Shown here: piece after piece, positions 58,812 to 64,000 of the stretch | Layout: every line of letters begins with the position of its first letter | Numbering within the stretch: the first letter of the stretch is position 1 | Source: Actinomycetes bacterium | GTDB lineage: Bacteria > Actinomycetota > Actinomycetes > Actinomycetales > Dermatophilaceae | DNA: 64,000 nt | Assembly (NCBI GenBank): GCA_023420415.1 | Contig: JAEZWF010000033.1 | Location: 1-64,000, forward strand | Reading direction: 5' to 3' | Program-made: the position numbers and the translations under genes | The notes under the pieces: model-generated | What the model saw: only the letters and a program-made list of their open reading frames with translations | Database searches by the model: none | What the model was told of the DNA's origin: nothing

Positions 58812-60376
58812 GCACGCTGGACGACCTGAACCGGTCCGAGGTCAAGGGGATGGCAGGGCTCGTGACCCGGCTCGCGAGCGCCCTGCGGCCGGTGAGCCGG
58901 CGCAGCCTGCTCATGGGGACCACGGTGGCGGCGACGGCGCTCGCCACGAAACCCAAGGACTACGTGCTCCGGCCGGTCGCGGCATACGCCACGATCTGTG
59001 GGCCGGGGAACACCGCGGCGAGCGGGTGGACCGTCTTCTGCGCCACCATCAACAAGGGCACCAACGCCTGCCCGCCGGGCAGCTTCGCCGCCGGCTGGTG
59101 GAAGGCCGCGGACTCCTCGTGGTGCGGCGGGGGCTACCGCTACATCGTCGACTGCAACGCCTCGTGCTCCAAGTGCAGCACCGGGTGCAGCGACGGCATC
59201 TGCGACAGCCGGTGCTGGTCGTGTTCGTGCGGCACCGGTTCGACGGCGACCTGCGACCAGCGGCGCATCTGCTGCAACGCCTTCCGGTACGGCCAGTGCA
59301 ACACCCAGGTGAAGTGCTCCGGCGGCGTCCACTGCCGAGTGGTCAGCTGTGTGGCGCCCTACAAGTGGGAGGCGTGCACGACCACCTCGCTGCGCGACGA
59401 CCGCACAAGCGAACACAGCACCCCCAAGCTGCCGCTGTGGAGCCAGATCGAGCAGAAGTACATCGCGCTCGGTGCCCAGGCCTCGTTCCTCAAGGCGTCG
59501 ACGTCCCCGCTGACCCGGCTGAGCGACGGACGCGGCAGCTACGTGCGCTACCAGGGTGGCTGCATCTACTACACGACGGCGACGCGCGCCGTCGCGGTCA
59601 GCGAGTGGGTCTACGACTTCTACGCCACCAAGGGCGGACCGTTCGGGGCGCTCGGCTACCCCAAGGCGGACCTGCGACGTGGGCTCCGGGACGGTGGGTG
59701 GATCCAGGTCTTCGAGAAGGGCGCGATCACCGACAGCCAGTCCACCTCCACCCAGGCGGTCTCCGGCGTGCGCTGGACCGTCTGGCAGGCGCAGGGGCGC
59801 GAGAGCGGCGCCCTCGGTTACCCCAAGGGCGACCTGCAGACCGGTCTGGTCGACAACGGCTGGATCCAGCTGTTCCAGACCGGCGCCATCACCGACTCCT
59901 CCAGCACGACCACGCAGGCCGTGAGCGGCATCCGCTACACCAAGTGGGCCGACAGTGGGCGGGAGCGCGGCGTGCTCGGTTACCCCACCGGTGGCATCAC
60001 CCGGGACCTGCCCGACAGTGGGTGGATCCAGGTCTTCCAGCGGGGTGCGATCACCGACACGGCGAGCACCTCGACCCAGGTCGTCAGCGGCTCGATCTAC
60101 ACCGCCTGGTACACCGCGCGACGGTGGCTGGGTCCGCTGCGCTACCCGACTGCACCGATGGTCACGCAGGCGCGTGGTGCGTCGCAGGCGTTCCAGGGCG
60201 GTGAGATCTGGGCGCTCACGGGCAAGCCGGGGTACGAGGTCTACGGCGCAGTCCTCACCCAGTGGAAGGCGGCAGGGGGTGCGGCCGGGCAGTACGGCTA
60301 CCCGGTGTCGCGCACCCAGCCGACTGCCGACGGCCGGCTCACGTGCACCTTCGAGGGCGGCACGATCACGGCCTGA
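58808..60376 (+). CDS. Tat-exported Cys-rich protein with LGFP repeats
   Basis: A protein of 522 residues. SRRSLLMGTTVAATALA (about 35-51) resembles a twin-arginine signal. Residues about 60-200 hold 20 cysteines, many closely spaced (CNASCSKCSTGCSDGICDSR), recalling the disulfide-dense light chain of methylamine dehydrogenase. The rest is a string of LGFP-like repeats (GALGYPKADLRRGLRDGGWIQVFEKGAIT, repeated about five times), which bind cell wall. Exported folded, so disulfides may form beforehand or with the upstream membrane redox proteins. GTG start. Confidence 0.82.
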   Translation: MSTLDDLNRSEVKGMAGLVTRLASALRPVSRRSLLMGTTVAATALATKPKDYVLRPVAAYATICGPGNTAASGWTVFCATINKGTNACPPGSFAAGWWKAADSSWCGGGYRYIVDCNASCSKCSTGCSDGICDSRCWSCSCGTGSTATCDQRRICCNAFRYGQCNTQVKCSGGVHCRVVSCVAPYKWEACTTTSLRDDRTSEHSTPKLPLWSQIEQKYIALGAQASFLKASTSPLTRLSDGRGSYVRYQGGCIYYTTATRAVAVSEWVYDFYATKGGPFGALGYPKADLRRGLRDGGWIQVFEKGAITDSQSTSTQAVSGVRWTVWQAQGRESGALGYPKGDLQTGLVDNGWIQLFQTGAITDSSSTTTQAVSGIRYTKWADSGRERGVLGYPTGGITRDLPDSGWIQVFQRGAITDTASTSTQVVSGSIYTAWYTARRWLGPLRYPTAPMVTQARGASQAFQGGEIWALTGKPGYEVYGAVLTQWKAAGGAAGQYGYPVSRTQPTADGRLTCTFEGGTITA

Positions 60377-60396
60377 GTCGCTCGAGTTCGTCGTTC

Positions 60397-61698
60397 TCAG
60401 GCGAGTTGTGAGATCGCCTCTGCCACAAGGCGATCCGCGTCGGGCGGGATGCACCGGAGGTCGACGAGGCAGCGTCCCCGGTCGACCCGGGCGAGGACCG
60501 GTCGCGGTTGCGCGCGCAGCCGTGGGGCGCAGTCCTCAGGGAGCGCGACGGCCCACCCCGGCAGGGTGAGCCCGGGCGCGCCCCCGCCACCGACGACTCC
60601 GTCGGCCTCGACCACGGTGGCCCGCAACTCCGGGGGAGCGGAGGCCGCGAGGGCCCCGCACCGGGCGCGCAGCTGGTCGGGGTCGGCGTGCAGGTATGCC
60701 GTGACGGGAGCGGCTGGGCCGGTCACCGTCGCCTCGAGTGCCGCGAGGGCAAGCTTGTCGGCGCGCACGGCCCGGGCCAGGGGGTGGCGGCGGATGCGCT
60801 CGACCTCGGCGGCACGGCCGAGGAGGATGCCGGCCTGGGGGCCGCCGAGCAGCTTGTCACCACTGGCGGTGACGACCGCTGCGCCGGCACGCAGGGCGGT
60901 GGTGGCGTCAGGCTCGTCGGGCAGCAGCGGGTCCGGGGAGAGCAGGCCGCTGCCGATGTCGTGCACCACCGGTGGGCCGAGGGTGGCGAGCTCCTCGACC
61001 GGCACCTGTGCCGTGAAGCCCTCGACCCGGAAGTTGCTGGGGTGCACCTTGAGGATGCACCCGGTGTCGCTGCCCAGGGCGTGCTGATAGTCGGCGAGGG
61101 TCGTACGGTTGGTGGTGCCGACCTCGCGCAGCCTGGCGCCGGTGCTGGCGATGAGGTCCGGCAGCCGGAACCCGTCGCCGATCTCGACCATCTCGCCCCG
61201 GCTGACGACGACCTCCTTGCCGGCGGCCAGGGCCGTGGTGGCCAGGACGAGGGCGGCCGCCCCGTTGTTGACGACGAGCGCGGCCTCGGCGTCCGGCACT
61301 CGGCGCAGCAGGGTGTCGAGCAGGCCGCGAGCGCGCCGCGACCGCTGGCCGGTCTCGAGGTCGAGCTCGACGTCGACGTAGCCGGCGGCATCGGCGATGG
61401 CCTCGACCGCTGCGACCGACAGCGGGGCGCGGCCGACGTTGGTGTGGATGACGACGCCGGTGGCGTTGAGCACCGGGGTGAGGCTGCTGCGGTGTCGGGG
61501 GAGTGCCGCGAGCGTGGCGTCCGGGACGTCCTCCGGCGCGAGGTGGCCTTCGCGCACCTGCTGTTGGGCGGCCGTGACCGCCTGCTTCACGCGGTCACGT
61601 CCGTGGCGCGAGATCGCCTCTGCCACAGCGGGATCGGCGAGGACGGCATCGGTGCGGGGCACGCGGCGACGGGGGTCACCCTGGTGCGCGTCCGGCAT
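60397..61698 (-). CDS. selA: L-seryl-tRNA(Sec) selenium transferase SelA
   Basis: A protein of 433 residues. PLP-dependent enzyme that turns Ser-tRNA(Sec) into Sec-tRNA(Sec). SLTPVLNATGVVIHTNVGRAPLS and GSGLLS belong to SelA, and Lys282 (SGDKLLGGPQAG) binds the cofactor. The N-terminal tRNA-binding domain is present. Divergent from selD with 56 bp between. selB and selC (tRNA-Sec) are not in the window. An 18-bp direct repeat lies at both gene ends. Confidence 0.95.
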   Translation of the reverse strand: MPDAHQGDPRRRVPRTDAVLADPAVAEAISRHGRDRVKQAVTAAQQQVREGHLAPEDVPDATLAALPRHRSSLTPVLNATGVVIHTNVGRAPLSVAAVEAIADAAGYVDVELDLETGQRSRRARGLLDTLLRRVPDAEAALVVNNGAAALVLATTALAAGKEVVVSRGEMVEIGDGFRLPDLIASTGARLREVGTTNRTTLADYQHALGSDTGCILKVHPSNFRVEGFTAQVPVEELATLGPPVVHDIGSGLLSPDPLLPDEPDATTALRAGAAVVTASGDKLLGGPQAGILLGRAAEVERIRRHPLARAVRADKLALAALEATVTGPAAPVTAYLHADPDQLRARCGALAASAPPELRATVVEADGVVGGGGAPGLTLPGWAVALPEDCAPRLRAQPRPVLARVDRGRCLVDLRCIPPDADRLVAEAISQLA

Positions 61699-61754
61699 AC
61701 CTCGTCCTCTCCCGACGTGAGCGTGGCCTGACCCGCGAGATTAGCCTAGGCACC

Positions 61755-62750
61755 ATGGCTGAGACGGTCGGGACGGTGCGGTTGACGCAGTATGCCGCGG
61801 GCGGCGGGTGCGCCTGCAAGATCCCGCCGGGGGAGCTCGAGTCGATCGTGGGTGACCTGGTGGGGCAGACGTCGGGCGACGTGCTGGTCGGGCTCGACGA
61901 CGGCGATGACGGTGCGGTGGTGCGGATTTCGGGGGACCAGGCGGTCATCTCGACGGCCGACTTCTTCACGCCGGTGGTCGACGACGCGTACGACTTCGGG
62001 CGGATCGTGGCGGCCAACGCACTGTCGGATGTCTATGCCATGGGTGGGCGGCCGGTGCTGGCGATCAACCTCGTGGGGTGGCCCCGGTCGATGCTCCCGA
62101 TGGAGCTGCTGCGTGAGGTGCTGCGCGGTGGGTTGGACGTGGCCGGGGCGGTCGGGTGCGCCGTGGCTGGTGGTCACTCAATCGACGACCCGGAGCCGAA
62201 GTACGGCATGGCCGTGACCGGGCTGGCCGACCCGAACCGGTTGCTGCGCAACGACTCTGCGGCCGCTGGCCTGCCGATCACACTGACCAAGCCGATCGGG
62301 GTCGGCCTGCTCAACAACCGGCACAAGGCGACAGGGGAGGTGTTCCCGCAGGCGATCTCGTCCATGGTTGCGTTGAACGATGACGCCTCGACGGCCGCGC
62401 TCGCGGCGGGAGCGCGGGCGGCGACGGATGTGACGGGGTTCGGGCTGCTGGGGCACCTGTGGAAGATGCTGCGGGCGTCAGGGGTGGGCGCCGAGCTCGA
62501 GGTCGGTGCCGTGCCGGTGCTGGAGGGTGCGCGGGAGGCGTTGCGCGACGGGTACGTCAGCGGCGGGACGCGTCGCAACCTCGACTGGGTGCGGCCCCAC
62601 GTCGACGCGGATTCCGGTGTGGGAGAGGACGATCTGCTGCTGTTGGCCGACGCCCAGACCAGCGGCGGGCTGTTGGTCGTGGGCGAGGTGCCGGGTTACC
62701 CGGTGATCGGGCGCACCACGGCAGGTGACGCGCGCATCTCGCTGCGCTGA
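61755..62750 (+). CDS. selD: Selenide, water dikinase SelD
   Basis: A protein of 331 residues that makes selenophosphate. GGGCACKIPP contains Cys19, Cys21 and Lys22, the catalytic site; it is a Cys and not a Sec form (codon TGC). ATPase loops DVYAMGGRPVLAINLVGWP and VTGFGLLGHL are complete. ATG at 61755 follows TAGCCT by 7 nt, hinting at a leaderless transcript. With SelA it indicates selenoprotein synthesis, for example a formate dehydrogenase elsewhere in the genome. Confidence 0.95.
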   Translation: MAETVGTVRLTQYAAGGGCACKIPPGELESIVGDLVGQTSGDVLVGLDDGDDGAVVRISGDQAVISTADFFTPVVDDAYDFGRIVAANALSDVYAMGGRPVLAINLVGWPRSMLPMELLREVLRGGLDVAGAVGCAVAGGHSIDDPEPKYGMAVTGLADPNRLLRNDSAAAGLPITLTKPIGVGLLNNRHKATGEVFPQAISSMVALNDDASTAALAAGARAATDVTGFGLLGHLWKMLRASGVGAELEVGAVPVLEGAREALRDGYVSGGTRRNLDWVRPHVDADSGVGEDDLLLLADAQTSGGLLVVGEVPGYPVIGRTTAGDARISLR

Positions 62751-62874
62751 GCGGCATACCCTCGGTTCTCACCCCTGTGCCGGAGGATGCGGGCGCGGCT
62801 GACCGCTATCGTGCCTGCGTCGGGCGTCAGTCTCCGGTTGCAGAACCGGGCGAGGGCGTGAAGATGGGGGAGCG

Positions 62875-63375
62875 ATGTCGGGGAAGAGCTGGCGTTGGTG
62901 GTCCGCACGGGGCGCGGTCGCGGTGGCCGCGCTCGTGGTCTTCGTCGCGCTGAGCCGGTTGTGGAGCTACGCGACCGCCGATGACCCGGCCATCGTGGAG
63001 CAACCGGAGATCGTGGCGGTGGGCAGCTCCGCGTGCGCGCACATGCACCAGGCCGCGGCAGCCGCCGCCGTGGGACGTGGCGCCACCGTCGCCCAGAAGG
63101 TCGGCGCCATCAACGCCCAGAACGACGCGGTCGTGGGCATGGTGACCCAGCTGGAGGCGTTGGGGTCGGACCGGCTCGACAGCGACCAACCCGCGGCCGA
63201 ATGGGTCGAGGACTGGCAGCGGCTGGTCAAGGTCCGCGACGACTACGCGCGCGGGCTCGCCTCGGGGAAGACCAAGCCGTTCGTGGTGCCCACGATCGAC
63301 GGCCACAGCCTGGTGGACCGGCTCAACAACTCCGGCATCAACTGCCGTGTGCCGTTGACTCTCCTGAGCCCCTGA
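62875..63375 (+). CDS. Single-helix exported protein of unknown function
   Basis: A protein of 166 residues. After MSGKSWRWWS comes a membrane helix (ARGAVAVAALVVFVALSRLW), then a helical, Ala-rich external part (ACAHMHQAAAAAAVGRG) with two cysteines near each end. No recognised domain. GGGGGAG precedes the ATG. CTATCGT at about 62806 may be its -10. It probably ends at the inverted repeat 63415-63446. It is the last host gene before the integrated element. Confidence 0.65.
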   Translation: MSGKSWRWWSARGAVAVAALVVFVALSRLWSYATADDPAIVEQPEIVAVGSSACAHMHQAAAAAAVGRGATVAQKVGAINAQNDAVVGMVTQLEALGSDRLDSDQPAAEWVEDWQRLVKVRDDYARGLASGKTKPFVVPTIDGHSLVDRLNNSGINCRVPLTLLSP

Positions 63376-63414
63376 GGCTGCAGGGCCGACGGTACGACGT
63401 TCGCGCACTTTGCC

Positions 63415-63446
63415 ATGGGTCGCGCATCGGCAGCTACGCGACCCGT
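63415..63446 (+). terminator. Candidate terminator hairpin
   Basis: GGGTCGCG (63417-63424) pairs with CGCGACCC (63437-63444), with flanking CA and TG adding pairs, and a 12-nt loop. It starts 40 bp after the exported protein gene and just before the tRNA fragment. No T-run is present, so termination is inferred from structure and position. Confidence 0.45.
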
Positions 63447-63472
63447 GTCGAACTGCGCGACCGTCAAATCTG

Positions 63473-63517
63473 TGGTGGAGCCAAGGGGACTCGAACCCCT
63501 AACCCCCTGCTTGCAAA
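63473..63517 (-). other. 3' half of tRNA-Ala(TGC), probable attachment site
   Basis: Reading on the minus strand: anticodon loop TTTGCAA, 3' anticodon stem GCAGG, variable loop GGGTT, T-arm AGGGG-TTCGAGT-CCCCT, acceptor TGGCTCC and ACCA. The 5' half (acceptor GGAGCCA, D-arm, first anticodon stem) is missing; upstream sequence shows no D-arm. A tRNA cut at the anticodon loop with its CCA end kept is the typical left-over of integration into a tRNA gene. The intact copy should lie at the far end of the element, right of this window. Confidence 0.75.
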
Positions 63518-63730
63518 CTCAGCCCGATGCCGTCGTCCGGCGTCGTTTGCGCGTGTGGTGCTGCGTCAGATGCCACCTGATCGCGCCGGTTGGGTGCGTC
63601 GTTGCTGTACTCGTTGCAGTACTTCAGGACTGTCGAGACGCCACCCAGATCCGCCAGATTGTCGGTGCGCGCTGTCACAGTCAGCTCGACGTTGGTCCGA
63701 GGTGGACCACCCACGAACCGGGAGGAAGTC

Positions 63731-64000
63731 ATGGCAGTCGAGATCACGCACATCAGGCTTTCAGGCGGGTACGGCCACGAGCACATTGTGCTCTACCGAT
63801 GGCGCAACATCAGCAGTGGCGAGTCCGGCTCCAGCGACAAGCCAGCGATGGTTGCATGGGTCGAGGCTCCCCAGAATCGAGCGTATGTGGGGAGTGGAGC
63901 TGCGCGAGCCGAAGTCGGTGTCGTTCGTCCCACCTATGGCCAGCCCTACCTCCGCACGTATGCCGACGGCCAATGGACGAATAACCTTCTTGCACTGCCG
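63731..64000 (+). CDS. DUF3892-like protein, 3' end missing (cut by right edge)
   Basis: The first 90 residues are visible. MAVEITHIRLSGGYGHEHIVLYRWRNISSGESG matches the DUF3892 start in memory. This small domain is common on integrative elements and phages. GGAGGAAG precedes the ATG. It lies 214 bp inside the presumed element after the tRNA-Ala fragment. Only one copy of the iterated motif (63959) lies here. The rest of the gene is beyond the edge. Confidence 0.6.
   Translation, partial: MAVEITHIRLSGGYGHEHIVLYRWRNISSGESGSSDKPAMVAWVEAPQNRAYVGSGAARAEVGVVRPTYGQPYLRTYADGQWTNNLLALP

Noticed and set aside
58808..60376. Methylamine dehydrogenase light chain
   Set aside because: The Cys-rich domain recalls it, but there is no heavy chain gene, the tryptophan cofactor residues cannot be identified, and LGFP repeats follow.
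63473..63560. Intact tRNA-Ala gene
   Set aside because: Only the part from the anticodon loop to CCA is present. No D-arm or 5' acceptor strand (GGAGCCA) could be found upstream on the minus strand.

Overview
The window is 64 kb of very GC-rich DNA (roughly 70% G+C by eye). Gene content, codon use and gene order point to a Gram-positive actinobacterium, most likely Micrococcales and plausibly Intrasporangiaceae. The genus is an inference, because no rRNA or other taxonomic marker is present. The block from about 42.8 to 55 kb keeps the order seen next to oriC in actinobacteria such as Mycobacterium: fhaA-fhaB-pstP-rodA-pbpA-pknB, trpG/pabA, class E sortase, DUF881, crgA, rhomboid, ppiA. The window is therefore probably close to the replication origin, although dnaA and gyrAB are not in it.

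Layout. 0-0.9 kb: two coupled genes for exported proteins, the second cut by the left edge. 0.95-7.4 kb: a Tad/Flp pilus operon on the minus strand (cpaB, cpaE-like ATPase, tadA, tadB, tadC, flp, three TadE/TadG-type pseudopilins). 7.5-36.7 kb: mostly single housekeeping and accessory genes: AAA+ and TPR proteins, rhodanese, two APH-fold small-molecule kinases, a Fpg-type glycosylase, an MFS efflux pump, a GAF-ANTAR regulator, an endonuclease I, SoxR, a metalloprotease, nadE, a GlxA-type regulator, an M14 carboxypeptidase, a TetR repressor, an ECF sigma factor with its DGPF partner, a lipase and lon. 36.7-40.8 kb: a lower-GC insertion carrying a ParB-like protein, a Dam-type adenine methylase, a PIN-like protein and about 0.9 kb of decayed sequence. 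40.8-42.9 kb: thioredoxin, DUF3422 and tRNA-Leu(CAG). 43-55 kb: the Ser/Thr kinase, peptidoglycan and division cluster. 55-60.4 kb: a LEA-like protein, then an apparent operon of MauE-like, thioredoxin-like and CcdA-like membrane proteins leading to a twin-arginine, 20-cysteine LGFP-repeat protein. 60.4-62.8 kb: divergent selA and selD. 63.5 kb to the end: a 3' fragment of tRNA-Ala(TGC), read as an attachment site, followed by the first gene of a probable integrated element.

The most striking feature is not a gene. The 8-mer GTATGCCG, often extended to GTATGCCGCG and sometimes to GTATGCCGCGTGGTC, occurs about 66 times by manual count, split nearly evenly between strands (34 and 32). Base composition predicts about 2. 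Most copies lie inside genes, read as Tyr-Ala or Ala-Tyr. Intergenic copies form the arms or loops of terminator-like hairpins, and two near-identical copies supply the -10 element of leaderless promoters. No copy was found between about 36.5 and 40.8 kb, the inserted island. It behaves like a DNA uptake sequence or a HIP1-like iterated motif. A Tad pilus locus, the machine needed for transformation in Micrococcus luteus, lies in the same window.
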